Shown here piece after piece: positions 1 through 12,620 of a stretch of 64,000 nucleotides of DNA. Positions within the stretch are counted from its first letter, which is position 1; each line of letters begins with the position of its first letter. The translations under genes were made by a program, and so were the position numbers. Source of the stretch: Brachypodius melanocephalos (lineage: Eukaryota > Chordata > Aves > Passeriformes > Pycnonotidae); assembly GCA_013398615.1 (NCBI GenBank), contig VZSR01000514.1:10832116-10896115 (forward strand), read 5' to 3'. Under the pieces are notes generated by a model. It had not been told where the DNA came from and made no database searches. It was given only the letters and a program-made list of their open reading frames with translations.

Positions 1-204
1 CGGGAAGGCCGGCGGATAAAGGCCACCGGGGGATAGAGGCCAGCGGGGATGCGCGGCCCGCGCTGTTGACATCCCCGGGGCCGGGGGGCTGCCGCGTCCG
101 GCCCCTCCGAGCGCCCAGTTTGCTGTGAGCGTGGTGAAATCGCGGCGGGGCGTTCGGCTGGGTGCGTGATAACGAGAGCGCGCTCGGCGCGCATCTATTT
201 GTAT
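1..204. promoter_or_regulatory. Edge of a CpG island (likely promoter or first exon of a gene to the left)
   Basis: These bases are strongly GC-rich and hold about 30 CpG dinucleotides, against a handful per kilobase in the rest of the window; the density drops sharply after about position 204. In birds such an island usually marks a promoter or first exon. No start codon with a credible reading frame can be tied to it. A GTGAGC string at 125-130 could be a weak splice donor, which would make the rest of the window a first intron on the plus strand, but that is inference. The gene itself cannot be named from this sequence. Confidence 0.65.
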
Positions 205-2475
205 TTGTATTCCATCTTACCCCCGTAGATTTGGGAATTAATGTTTTGACAGACGTTCTTCATCTGCTTATCACAAGAATGTGGGCAGGTGGTGATCCCA
301 TCTTTTTGTTCTATAATCATCGAGCCTCCTGCATTATATATATCCCGTGCTTCTCAATCAGCCTGGGAAACAGTACATTCCTTTCCTGCTCAAATAAAAC
401 CCTTGAACCAGCTCAATTGTCCATCACAATAAATAAGCGAGCTTCAGTTTTTGTGGGTGAAATTACACGGTTAAGGGCCTAAAGATCTTGATTCTTATGA
501 GCACGTTGTACGTCCTCAGTGGATGTTTACACCACGTCCATCATTTGTCCTCCCAGCACCTGCTGCCGGGGGCTGCCGCCGCTGTCCCGCAGAAGCTGAA
601 GCCTCACGTGGCCTCAGCTCACCAGAATTCCCCGTGGTGTCAGTGCAGAGATGGCCACAGCTGTGGCCACCCTGTGATGCCCAGGCTCTGCATGATGTGG
701 GTACAGCCAGGCACCACCACGTAGATTTGAGCAAAATTCAGCAGCTTTCAGCTGGAAGATGCCTTTAATTCTGCACTTTTCCCTTTGGCAAAAGTCCCTC
801 CAAAGGGAAAACTCTGCCTGCCTGGAGGAAACCTCAACATGCAAATCACAATTTCCGTATTACCGGGATTTCTTGGATTTCCTTCTTCGGCAGCACTGCT
901 AACTGTCAAAATACTGTGGGCAGCTCCTTTGCACGTGGGCTGCAGTGGATGGAAAGATTTGCACTGACCAAGGCCTTGCTCCTGGCATTGCAGTGGGGAT
1001 TTTTTTACACCGTGACCCTGCTCTCTCTTTGCTTTACCCAATCTGCTTTGTTAAACATTCCATACACAATGTATGGGGGTGCCGGGCAGGAACACAGCAA
1101 TTGCTTCTAATAAATAACCTTGAGTTCATGATGTAAACAAAGGCAGTGACATAAGTTGAGGCCAAAGACACAAATAATTATTTCATTACCAGAGCAATTA
1201 GGTTACAGGTTGTAAAGGAGAAAGCTCTTAAGCTACACATCTTCGAGTTTAGCAGGGGGCAATCCTCAGGCATGTGGATTTTTCTTCAAACTATTTGGAT
1301 TGCGATCGAACATTCATCAAGTGTGAAATAGCCTTTGTAATGAGATGCTCAGAAAGAAGATACACAGTGGGTTCAGTGGGAGGCCTGGAGCGACGGGGGT
1401 TTAACTTCAAATTGCAGCTTTTAAAACTTCCATTCAGCTGCTGTCCAACCTTGAAGGAGCTTGAGCTCCTCCAGTGCCTCACTGGTTTGTGTAAAATTTA
1501 GTGTGTGCTCAGAGTGGAGTGTTTTGGCTTCCCAGAGCTTGGGAGCAGCAGTTTTGGGACAAGTGGAAGAATTAACAGCTCATAGCAGAGGAAGATTGTT
1601 CTGCTGTGTGCAGGCACAGACCAGACTTTTCTTCTGGCCTCTTTCCTGCAGGTTGTTTCTAGATTTTGCCCGACTTCTGGGCAGATGTTTCAGGCAGTGG
1701 GCTGTTATTGAAAAGGAAGGTTCCACACATCTCTGAGGCACTCAAGCTCATGGACTAACTGGGGGTGGCTGTGCTGATAATCCCTGCTTGGAGAAGAATA
1801 GTCCTGAAAACTGCTGCTTAGAGATGCCTGCAAAGCAAATCCAAGCTGTTCCTCTATTCTATTTATTTTCATTTATCAGTAGCTGTTCCGAAAAGTTCCT
1901 GGTAACAATTAGGGATCAAGCTCTTCCAGCATAATTTTTTGTGAAATCAAATGAACTTTTAAAAATGCACTTCCCACATTTCCCTTCAGTATGAGAACTG
2001 AGTGTTTGGGGTGCAGGATTTACATGATGCCCCTTTTTCCCTGCCTGCCAGGGCTCACCTCCATTGCTGGAATAATGCTGCTCGGCAGCGTTGCAGCTTT
2101 TACTCAGTAAAACATACCAAAGTCTGCAGCCCCTGTGTCAGCACTGGTTCTATTTGATGAAACTGTAATTATTTTTAGGAAGGGATGACATGCTTCTCTT
2201 GTGAATAACTCCGTGAGCAGGGGATTCAGGGGGACGGTGATGTTGGGGTATTGTTTCCTGACCCACATGCTGGCTCTGAGCAGCTGAGCGCCCATTGCAC
2301 GAGGCTCCGCCAGCCAGGAGCACGATCACACTTTGCCTCTACGCTTCCCTGACACGTCAGCCTGGGAGCAGCACCTCCTGCTGCACTGCCATGGCTTGAG
2401 GAACTAAAAAAAAATAATAATCAATAAAATTTATGGCCTGCTTTTCATAAAAGGGTTGATTTGCAGGTGCAAATG
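205..2475. other. Gene-free stretch right of the CpG island
   Basis: Mixed-composition DNA with short overlapping frames on both strands and no domain, splice-flanked exon or RNA gene that I can recognise. A few short A runs occur, for example near 2406-2421. No repeat family was recognised here. Confidence 0.6.
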
Positions 2476-2582
2476 CAGGCCTCGATCCTGCAAAGACGAT
2501 GCTGCTGTGTCGCTTTTATGTAGCGCGAGGAGTCACGGTGACTTCAGCTGGATGACTCTCAGTGCATAAATTTCACTGCCAG
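2476..2582. mobile_element. Relic of an ancient palindromic MITE-like element
   Basis: The left end reads GGCCTCGATCCTGCAAAGAC, close to the arm of palindromic elements that I remember as abundant in turtle and crocodilian genomes and present as relics in birds. The arms are still partly inverted: TTTTATG with GAGGAGTCA at 2514-2534 mirrors GATGACTCTC with CATAAA at 2551-2570, around a centre containing GACTTCA. Such elements are non-autonomous DNA-transposon derivatives with no coding capacity. The exact family name is uncertain. The copy is old and carries many substitutions. Confidence 0.5.
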
Positions 2583-5500
2583 CATCTCCCTCCCTGCAGA
2601 TTTAGAGCGAGTATCTGTTGACTAGAATAGACCAGTTATGTTACTGCTCCAAATGTTTGTGAAACTTAGTTACTCGGTGCTACAAAGGAACGGGCAGACA
2701 CAAATCCTGCCTTGATCCTTCTGAGCTGCATTTGATCGTTAGAAATGAGATTTGGATGTGAGGAACGCCGAGCATCCAGCACCAATGTCAATACCCCATT
2801 TATTTTTTACCAGTTTTTAAAATGTGACTGGTTTGGAGCAGATATGCTGGCTAGGTTATAATGGATAATCATTTCAATAATTGAGAAGGTGCTTGTGGTT
2901 TTTTTTTACAAATGGGTGGCAGGAAACACTTGTTTTCTGGAAATGTAAGTCAAGAGTTTGGTTCATCTGCCTGTAATACAACTCCAGTAAACAGGAATAT
3001 GAACACAGTAAGGCATTTTTCTTAAAGGCTTTTGTGAGTGTAAATCTGGAGAAATGAACTGGGGTTTTTTCCTATGTACTCCACTTTTAATATTAGCACC
3101 CTATTTTAACTTGAAAATGCATTGAAAGAAGCACATCCTTCATTTCACTCCTGTGACTGATGCAAACTAGGGATGAATTTGTTCCAAAACATATTTGGTA
3201 AACTTACCTGGACCTGAGAATTTAGAAGATGTGTTGTTTTTGTCATAGATTTGATCTCACACCAAACTGACACAAGGGTATAAGCACCATCGAGAATAAT
3301 TACTTCTAGTGGGGAGGCAAAATTCCAACATTTGGTATCAGTCTTGTGAAAGCAAGTTCATTAGGAGGATGGTTCCCATCACTTTTTCTATTATTTACTG
3401 TAAGAATGTCATCCAGTGTGAGGGATTGCACTGGTAGAAAAAAACTGCTCCTGAAGTCAGTGTATGATCTTAGATCAGCAGCTTCCCTCTCCATTTTAGG
3501 ATTACTGTAACACTATTTTTTACACATTTAAAAGGTTTTCAACCCAGACTTGGAGTTTCATACCACAACAGTAACTTAATGCAAGTGAAAAGGACTCACT
3601 CATGCCACAAGCTTTTGGTGGGAGCCCAGGGAAAGAAGAGTAGATGCATTTATCTTCTTTATTTTTTCTTTCTTGTTTAAAAGCACAGTGAATCTTGCTT
3701 GTCATCATGAAAAAGAAACCGCCAAGGCAGGTTTCAGAGTGGAAGTTGCCAGGAATAACAGTTCTCAGTATTCCGTGGGAGTATCTCAAGTGGATTCCTT
3801 ATGGGAGATGACCGTCATTTATACTCTTGCTGCCTTGGTGTGTGCTCTATAAGGGTCTTGAGACCCCAAAACGTCCTCGTTCCTGCCCTTCCTGCTCCCT
3901 GCCCCTGAAAGCAGGACTTGCACATCCCTGGTGATGTCCTGTTGTGGGGTCACACTGGACTTTGAGCTCCTGCTTGAAAAGGTGTGGGTTATTTGCAGTC
4001 TGGGCAGAAACTCTCTCAGCTCTCCCTAATCTTGAAAGAAAACCAAACCCACTTAAACAAAAAAAAAAGAAAAAAGCCATTTGTGCTCAGCTGCTGCTGC
4101 AAGTGCCTCCAGGAGCAGTTGGCTCCTCTGGGCCCCGGCCACGCGCTCCCAGCCCTCCCTGCCTCCTCCTGCTGCCAGCACCAGCATTTGTGCAGCTGCA
4201 AGGTGAAGTGGATCAGGGAATGGATCCAGCTGAACACTAATCCTGGGAAAGAGGGGGGGAGTGAAAAAAAGCTTATTTTCAGCTGGATCTGTTGCCCAGG
4301 CTGGTTGTGCCTTCAGCCTCGTGGGACACGTGCTCGCGCCAGGAGAGGCTGCGATGGGAGGAAGGAGCAGCGGGGGCAGGAGCAGGGCTGGGTTTATGGC
4401 AGTGCTGGTTACGCTGTCTGAGGAGCATTTGTCAGGCTGTGACCTCGTGTTAATGTATTACTGTGCCTGTGCCCCGTGCAGCAGAGGTGACAGAACCACA
4501 AGGCTGCATTCTGCACGATCTGGGGGAGAGAAAGCTCCGGTGGAGTTCATACAGGGATGTGGTTGTGGTGGGGAGACAACCGTGGGTTGGCAGGGAATGG
4601 GGTGCCCACACATAATATCAGAATTTATTAATCCTTTCCTAGCTTCAATTGCAGCAACAAGTGGGCTGTAAGACCAGCAAAACACCTGGGATCCCCTAAT
4701 ACAATATATAAAACAATTTAGTTCAACAGTACATTGATCGTAATAGTAGCAGTTGTGTTGTAATCTGGGCTCAGCATCGTACTTTCCTCACATCAAATTA
4801 AATATAGATTTTGACTGATTTCTACCAAGTTGCACAAATTTAGGGGCTGGGTGATGTTTTATATAAAATGTTGGTGTTATCCCTTCTTGGAAAATTTATT
4901 CCCATTGAGAAAGAAAAAGAGTTCCATGCTGAGAACTCTTGAATTGAATCAATGATTAGAACGAGGCAATACATATTACTTCTGCCCTACTACAGCCACT
5001 GAATTCAAATTGGTGGGAAATTCTCAAATCCATTTCCTTTTGCAACATGAGCAAAAGGATGCCAACATACAATAAAATTCTCTTTTGATAATCCTGTTGT
5101 GGTTTTTTTTTTACCCCTGCATGTGTGTGAAATCATTATGCAGAACTGCTGGGGTATTTTTATTCCCATTTTCTCCGGTTTATATTCTTAAGCGAGGAAT
5201 TACAAGTTTGGAGAAAAGCCTCACAGAGTGCATGCACATTTGTACACCCCTTCCATAAAACATCTTAATGTCATCACTGCATGAGCAGAATTGTTCTGCT
5301 GATAGAACACAGGGCTGATGTTTAATCTTTCCAGGAAAGTTTAATGAAAGGTGCTTGAATCAATCTGTCTGGTTTAAAGTTTGAAGGGCATTTGGATGCC
5401 CTAATTTGATGTATGTGCCAGGTGTTTCTAAACAAATAGTTAACAGATAAAGACACTTCCTGCTCCCTCTCCCTTATCATGCACTTCCTCAACCTTTACC

Positions 5501-7080
5501 TTCCATAAACTCCAGCTTGTTTCAATGGCTTCCAGAATCCTGTAATATCTTAATGGGGAACTCTACAGCACCCAGCCTCTAATTTCACAGTTGTTGTTTT
5601 GTAAGCTGTTGGGAGATTTAACGTTTTAATGTCAACAGAAAAGAGTTTGGTTACAAAATGAAAGGATGGACTGGGCATTCCAAACACAGGGAGTGCCCCT
5701 GCATGGGCATTGCTGGTGTTTGGAGTGAAATGTGGGTTTGTGTCCCTCAGCCCCGACTCATGGGCCCTTATTCTATCTGTCACTCACTGTTTGAATTATA
5801 GTCATGCCTGGGGCATCATCTGAGATCTGTCTGCAAAAGAGCTGGCCAAAGGGGGTCTGACAGATGTCTGCAAAACCCTCAAGGGTGTGGGAGAGGGAAT
5901 AGGAGATGAGGATGGGCAAATTCTTATAACACAAGAATATATCAAATCACCATCACGTCTCAGATTTTATATCTGAGTGTCTTTTCTCGTGGTACAAAAT
6001 TAAATAGTGCACCCAAATCAGATCATGGGGCTGAAATAATTTTGTGGGATATAGGAGTTAGTGCACAGGGCTGTCTAGGCAGCATCTCTGGGTTCATGCT
6101 GCTGGCTGTTGGAAGCTGGAAGGGATATTTCTGTTTCTCAGAGTTTGTCTTGGGGCATCCAGTGCAACCCTGTTAGAGACAGGCTGGGGTGAGGCTCAGC
6201 CAGCAGCTCTGACCTTGTCCTCCTTGTGCTGGCTGTCCTTGGGAAGATCATTCCAGTCCCAAAGCATCTGCAGGCTGGTGAGGCAAAGAGGTACCTGGGG
6301 AGCAGAGATGAAGTGGCTGGTGCAGAGTCCCTGGGCAAGGAAGGAGAAGCTGCTTCCCGGCCAGCATCCTCCTCAGCAGAGCCTGCAGTCTCCTATGCTA
6401 ATTAGGAACTTCCTGGCATAAAACTGAAGCAGTGCAGCCCTGCACGAGGCCCTCCAAGGATTTCAGTGCCTGGAAGGCATAAGTTGCATTTCATTGATAG
6501 TACAATTGTGTCTTAAATCTCTCTGGTCACCAGAGATGTAGCAAGTGTGGTGTCAGCTCAAGAGCGAGCGAGGGAAATGCAGATAAAGCAGCACACATGG
6601 CCTGCCCAGTGTGAAGCAGTGTTGGGACACAATTACAAAGGGGGCTGAGCTGGGTGAGCCTGGTACCCTCCACTGCCACCCAAACAACCCAGGGCCACCC
6701 AGCACAGGCTGCTGTGGTGGGCACTCTCACCAGCTGGGACTGGCACCGGGTCTGGCTGGGAATTTAAAACAGTAACATCATCCCAGAGGTCAGTTGGGTA
6801 TTTGGGAGTGATTCCACCCAAAGCTACCTGCACTTAGCCTTGCAATTCTGCATTTTGACTGAAGGGCTTCTTATGGGAAAACAAAGCTCTGTAGCCAGAT
6901 CTCAGCCAGCCCTGCCGAAAGCCGCTCATCGCCAGGTTAATTCAGAACCCCAGAATCACAGAGCAGTCCGAGTTATTGTGTGTGTTGAAGCAAAGGACAA
7001 TTCCTCTGAAAACAGCCACTGTCACAGCAGTGACGGCTACAGAGAGGATTTTGGGTTTTTTAACTGAAGCAGTTATACAT
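2583..7080. other. Single-copy stretch without a recognised gene
   Basis: AT-leaning DNA with a GC-richer island of chance ORFs near 3850-4670 and an A-rich tract at 4058-4077. Frames of up to 145 codons overlap on both strands at 3944-4671 and encode nothing recognisable. The 4680-5450 part is AT-rich and looks single-copy. No exon, RNA gene or clear repeat was found. Confidence 0.55.
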
Positions 7081-7135
7081 TGGAAGTCCTATTTTGATAC
7101 AATTACACTGGTGTAAACACATCCTGTACCATCTT
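7081..7135. repeat. Possible relic of a palindromic MITE-like element
   Basis: The string ATTACACTGGTGTAAACACA resembles the arm of the palindromic amniote elements (the TTACACTGGTGTAAA theme) recognised elsewhere in this window. Only one short arm is visible, and TTACACTGGTGTAA is itself nearly self-complementary, so chance is a real alternative. Confidence 0.25.
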
Positions 7136-7432
7136 GCTTATTTTCCTTTCCAAACTGGAAGAAGTTGCACTGGTGCCTGCATTTCTTTTAGCGACTGAAT
7201 TGTGTCCCCAGGAGGATTTTTGCTGCTTTAACAGCAACGTTATCAAAGCAACAGACCTTTGTGGTGAAGACCATTCCTTAGTTTCTAAGTAAGCATTTTC
7301 AATTTTTTACTTGGCAGTAAACAAGCTGTAGGAATTCGATTCTTTAAAGAGAAAGATAAAAGGCACAGAAGATCTGGTCTCTTACATTCCTATTTCCTGA
7401 ATAAACTTCAGAACACGGCAGCCAGAGAAATC

Positions 7433-7505
7433 AGACAATGATTAAAGTTTGAAAAGACCTCTAAGGTGCCTTCAATTTTTGCCATTAAATCCCCAAGAAA
7501 CCTCA
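7433..7505 (-). mobile_element. Possible degraded CR1 LINE 3' end, antisense
   Basis: The segment contains TTTGAAAAGACCTCTAAGG, resembling the antisense 3' end of avian CR1 copies (GGTTGGAAAAGACCTCTAAG type). The following bases diverge from the expected ATCATC and CCAAC words, so the match is partial. Confidence 0.35.
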
Positions 7506-9239
7506 GTTCGCAGGATCTGTGGTCACAAAAAAAAAATCCCCAAAACACAGAAACAGGATGGATGTTCCTGTTTGTTCTAGCATCTCTTTGAAATGCCCAT
7601 GATACAACAGACTTTCTGCTGCCTTTTAGTACATAACATCTTCTCCCATGGTTTGGGGGAGATTCCAGAGTGAGAAGTTTCTGATCCTGTTCTGTGTCAC
7701 ATTTTGAGAAGCACTATGTATTCCATGGTGACAGCTAATAAAATTAATATAATATATAATATATATTGCAGGTACCAACTATGTGTATAGACTGTTGTGG
7801 TTTGGGATCTTTCCTTGTCTGGAAAGATCTTTCTTTTCCTCCTGCTTCCCTGTATGGCCTCTGCTGAATCCCTTTGTATCTCCAAGGTTTTGGTGAGTGC
7901 ATTCACTACCGCGATGAAGAGCCCTGGGAGGTGCAGCAGTACTTGGGTGGATATCTGAGCTACAGGCAAATCTCCCAAACCAGAATTCCGTGCAATCCTG
8001 TCTCCAAAGCATTTGGATGTGACCATATCCACAAACAGGAAGCAATAGGAACAGCTGCTTTCCTTGGGAAAGCAAGCAGAAGTCTTCACTAGCCAGGCTC
8101 AAAAAATCTGAAACACTTGGACAAGTGAAGAGGATCTTTCAATTGCCATTAATGCTGTTTTCTAAAGAAATTTTAGTTTATGTAATGAACCATCCCATTT
8201 AAAACTCAGATACCTAAAGCTATAGGGGCTGAGTCTTGTTGAAAAGCTGGGGAGCAGCAGCAATGCCCCTGAGCTGCCATGGCTCTCAGCAGTGAGAGCA
8301 AACAGGAATTTTAGAAAACACAAATGCAATGTGATTGCCAGATAAACTTTTCTCTGTGCCTCTGAGAAGTCTGTTGGGTATGGATCCTGAGCTAAGCAGT
8401 GGCTCATTACTGGAATTAATTCATCCTGCCTTTATTTCTGTGCAGTAGCAAGTATGGGAATAACTCCTGTGAATAACTCAGCCCAAACTAAAATCCTGGG
8501 AAATTGTTTTGGGTAGGGCCTAGGTTTTGTTTAAACAAATAAACAGAAAGTACAAAAAGGAAAGGACTACTCAGAGCCAACCCCAAAGGGATTGTGTCGT
8601 GCAAGCCAACATTGGCATTCATCCTCTGCAGGTTTTTATCTAATTTAGATAAATATCTAAATCAAATTTCATTTGCAAAACAAAAAGAGACACTTAATCT
8701 AGAAAATATCAAACTGGGAAACTGAGAAACTTTTTCATTTGGGGCTTTTATTCTACAGGAGACTATTTCCTGAAATCGTGATGAATTTGCAAATAGTTTC
8801 AGCTGTCCCAAAATTACACTTTTCAGCAAACAGCTACTTGTCTGATGAAAATCACTCAGCTGTTACCAAGGTCTTGGCTAGCTCTGGCTGTTACATTTCC
8901 AGTGGGATTTTGCTACAACAGTTAAGCAGGAGCAGCCTGGGAGTTTAAATATGGATAATTCCCCCCATCCTATTGCAACTTCTGCAGCTTCAGCTTTTCC
9001 TGGGCTCCTGTGTGCTGGGGGCTGGGGAAGTGCATGGGGATGGCCGCAACTGCTGCTGGAGCATCCTTCAGGAGGAAACAAGGACAAGGTGCAGCATTTG
9101 GGTAAAGCCTAAAGGAGTTACAAAGTGTAACTGGAGAGGGAGGGCTGGATGGAGGATCTCTATGGGAAGAGCAGCATCCTGGCAGCTCCTGGCTACCAAC
9201 TATCAAATATAAATGTTATCTAGTGAGGGAGGCTGGGGG
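7506..9239. other. Stretch without a recognised gene
   Basis: Contains an AT-rich low-complexity patch at about 7737-7768 and overlapping chance ORFs at 7697-8102 (up to 130 codons on the minus strand). None carries a recognisable domain. The rest is unremarkable AT-leaning sequence. Confidence 0.55.
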
Positions 9240-9500
9240 GAAAAAAAAGGCTTTAAAATCCAGTTTTACACACATTGTGTTTTGAGTAAATATTATTTTA
9301 GCTATCTACAGTATTCAAACTAATCACGGCAGTTTCCTTTAATGCCTGCCATTCCAGGCACAAGGTTTATTTACTGTAATGTAATACATCTTGAGGGAAT
9401 GTCGTATGCAGATATTAGCAATTAACTCATTAATCTAAAAATCACAATTCTTGCAATTAATAGAGCACTGCACAGTCACTCTAATTACAAATTCTGCACA
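9240..9500. promoter_or_regulatory. Candidate conserved non-coding element, TAAT-rich
   Basis: AT-rich single-copy block with several homeodomain-type cores packed into about 80 bases: AATTAA and ATTAAT between 9419 and 9435, AATTAATA near 9456, and CTAATTAC near 9481. No ORF crosses it. Composition and motif clustering fit a vertebrate enhancer or conserved non-coding element, but conservation cannot be seen from one genome. Confidence 0.3.
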
Positions 9501-10181
9501 AAAGGCCAGTCTCACAGGGAACATGTAGCCTCCTAATTAGCCAAGATTTCAAAGGCAGACAGAAAATTGAGATGTTGAGGGTCAGGGAGGGAAAAATGTG
9601 ACTCCAGTGCACTGTGAGCATATGTGACAGTGAGCCTGACAAGCAGTGCATGCAGAGTTTCTGGGTGGGGTGGCACAGGTGTGTGCTGCCTGCCCACAGC
9701 CCTGCTGTGGATTTGGGGGGAGGCACCACAGGGTCCCATGGCTCCTCCAGCCAGGCACTTCCCAAACCTTTTCAGGGCACTCAGAGAAGCCTGAGAAAGG
9801 CACTGCTTTATCTGCAGGGCCATGCTGGGGGCTCAGGGGTGGGAATCTATCCATTCCCCCTTGGGATGTCAGAATGTGGCTCAGCATTTCCTCCCCAGGT
9901 CCCACAGGACGGAGTCTCCTGGCTCCAGGCCAGCAAGGCCCTTCTGTGTGCTTTCACTGTAAGGACAGGAGTAACCCTGCTGATTTCCTTGGGGCTCCTC
10001 ACACACTTCAGGACTGGTGGATCTGGAAAAAGTGCTCGGCATGAAGCAGGAGCAAGTCCTCCATGGCTGGGCACGACCTTGCACTCTTTCAGCATCTCTG
10101 TTTTTCCAGCTATAAATGGCAGCAACAAGACACAGTTCCATCAGTGCTCAGGTGTGGTGGCAGAGACCTGAAACCAACACC
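9501..10181. other. GC-richer stretch with chance ORFs
   Basis: Frames of 93 to 185 codons overlap on both strands at 9481-10171. They mutually exclude one another, show no domain and have no consistent splice context, so I read this as non-coding DNA of raised GC content. Confidence 0.5.
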
Positions 10182-10271
10182 TGCCCCTGGAGTTACCTGT
10201 GTGCCCCTGGAGTCACCCATGTGCCCCTGGGGTCACCCACCTGCCCCTGGGGTCACCCCCGTGCCCCGGGA
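10182..10271. repeat. 20-bp minisatellite, about 4.5 copies
   Basis: Consecutive 20-base units start at 10182, 10202, 10222 and 10242, each beginning TGCCCCTGG, followed by a partial unit at 10262. Units differ at a few positions, mainly GAGT versus GGGT and the last four bases. The array extends the open frames at 10063-10658, which are therefore repeat-driven and not evidence of a gene. Confidence 0.9.
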
Positions 10272-11764
10272 CAGGCTCTGCCCTTCCCTGAGCCAGGAGA
10301 GCTGCTGTGCTCACTGCTCATCCTTGCAGGAGCTGGGCCCCCGGGCACTGCAGACACGCCTGCCAGGGCTCCAGAGAACATCCCCAGGGATGCCGTGGGA
10401 AGTGTTTCCTCGCCCAGGCCTCCGCCCAGATGCTATTGTAATCTTTATCTCCAAGCAAGAGACAGGGAGTCTGCCAGGACACGGCTGGTGTTGGTAGAAA
10501 CTGTTGTCATAAGCTGCCTTAGGGTGGAAAAAGGCTGTGTAAGACAAAGCCTGTTTGACTCACAGAGTAGAAACACCACTGCAGCGCTGACTTCTTTTCC
10601 CTTGGCTTGTGTCCCTGGGGTCCAGCCTCCTGAGGAGTCCAGAAGCTTATGGGTTTAGTCCCAAAGTGAGCATTGTTTTCATCATAGATTTTTTTACTGA
10701 TCATGTCCCAGAGGTAAATCCCTGTGTGGGCAGCAATCTTTTCAGGCAGCATCAATTTTTTCTAGGGAGCACATCCCATTATCCTGTCTTGCTTACAGGA
10801 CCCTTTCAAGTCAACACAAACCATCACTGACTATGACAACGTTCTTGAAGGACACTGAAAGGCACAGAGAAAAAAAAAATCTGAGATATTTTAAAACATT
10901 TTGAAACGTGTTTGGGAGAGAACTGAAGCGGGCGAAACCTCATCCTAAGGAAAAACACTATCTACCTACCACTGATAAGCCAGAACTGCAGAGAGGGCTG
11001 GGATCTTGGAGGCAGAAGTTGGCCCAACATCCCACAGAGAGAGGAGGGCTTGGAAGTGATGCCACAGCTTTTTTTTTGTCATTTATTGGGCCATGCCAGT
11101 AGCTGCTGGTGCCGCAGCAGGACAGGAATTAAGCACCATGGTCATCCCTGGAGTGCACATGGAAAGTGGACAGAAAAGTGGTTAGAGTGGGAAGAAATGT
11201 TCATTTCTCTGGAAAGGTGGATAAAATACTTTAAAAAAGAAGTTTTGCTAAAATTACAACCTGTGGATTATCGTTTGCTGCGAACAGAGTGATCCTGATG
11301 TATTTTTTAATAACCAAAGTTGCTGGATGTGGGAATATCCAGGAGTTATTAATATATCCTTGCAGGATGCCCTTGTTGGGAGTGGGGTGAAGGTGCAAAG
11401 ATCTGCAGGGCCCTTGTCTTGTCTTTGCCCTTTCCCTCCTTGTCTTAACCCAATTGTGCCCGACCTGGCTCTGCTGCAGCCGGGGCACTGTGGCCTGACC
11501 TATGGCCAGGGCTGTTGGGAAACTTTGATTAATTCATGGTTGTGAAGCATGGCTGGGGCTTGGCAGGAAAGGCACAATGGGTACAAGGAGCACAATGATG
11601 TGATGTTTATGTACAGAAGAACTTAATAGTCAATTTTTCTTTCTTAAAATGTCCCCCTTTTTACATATAAATTTCACATATATCATTGCAGTTGAAGAGG
11701 GTTTTGTTGTAACCTAAGGACTGTTATTCAAGGGGAAAATCAGTGTAAATCTTAAACCCTCTCT
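10272..11764. other. Stretch without a recognised gene
   Basis: GC-rich at first, then AT-leaning from about 10680. Contains short A and T runs (10871-10879, 11070-11077). No repeat family, exon or RNA gene was recognised. Confidence 0.55.
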
Positions 11765-11965
11765 GTGGCTGTCACATAATTAATTTCATGTTTTACCGAG
11801 ATTATCTCCCCAAATGAATGATGAGAATAATATGTTTTCAATACTGTTCATTTGGTAATTAATCATTGCAGGGAAGAAACTTCATTTCAAGTGCTAGTAA
11901 AGTATATGTAAATTATTAATCAGAAGGTTGAACTAACAACAGATCACTGGATGCCATCCAGGACA
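11765..11965. promoter_or_regulatory. Candidate conserved non-coding element with two TAATTAAT motifs
   Basis: AT-rich single-copy block carrying TAATTAAT at 11777-11784 and again at 11856-11863, plus further AATAAT and ATTAAT strings. TAATTAAT pairs are typical of homeodomain dimer sites. This is a motif-based suggestion only; the block could be neutral AT-rich DNA. Confidence 0.3.
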
Positions 11966-12550
11966 GACGAGATGTGACCACTTGCACGCACTTCCTAAAA
12001 GCAGGAATTTTATCCTGCCATTTCCAATCTCTCAGGAAAACCAGTAAGTTACAGATATGCTGAGGGACATCATGCTGACAGTTAAGGATCCAGTATTGCA
12101 TCACATAGTGTAGAAAAGAAATGAAGACAAATAAAGTATAAAATACCTCTAAAGTTCAAATGCAGCAGTCTGTCTTGGAAGACAAAAAAGATGATAAAGA
12201 AAGAACTGGTAAGTCCAAGCTGGCAGTTATTAGAATAGTAAAAACATAGTGCTTATGTACATAATGGTTTAACTTAGATTAAAAACCATAACTTATCTGA
12301 AAACCCTCTTTTTAGTACATTGGGGGTTAAATATGGTTCACAGCAGCTCTCACAATTAAATTGTTCTCCCCTTGCTTCAATAAACTATATTAAAATCATT
12401 TCCTGAAAAGTAAGAAAAGATCATTATTTTGTTTGCAAACCAAGCCCATGTTACTCCTTTAAAGGGAAACCATGTGGAGCTCCAGCACCAGGATCACTGA
12501 GCCGAGCACAGGCACAGCCAGCAGAGCCCCACTCCTCTCCTGGTGTTCCA
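11966..12550. other. AT-rich stretch, nothing recognised
   Basis: AT-rich sequence with no ORF of interest, repeat or structural RNA that I could identify. GC content rises after 12470 near the CR1 fragment. Confidence 0.55.
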
Positions 12551-12620
12551 CAGAACCATGGAATCCTTCAGGCTGGAAAAGCCCTCTAAGATCATCCAGT
12601 CCAACTTTATGAGAGGGGTC
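12551..12620 (-). mobile_element. CR1 LINE 3'-end fragment, antisense
   Basis: The plus strand reads AGAACCATGGAATCCTTCAG and then GGCTGGAAAAGCCCTCTAAG with ATCATCCAGTCCAAC, the reverse complement of the avian CR1 3' terminus. Only the last roughly 60-70 bases of the element survive. CR1 is the dominant non-LTR retrotransposon of birds and most copies are 5'-truncated like this one. Confidence 0.75.
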
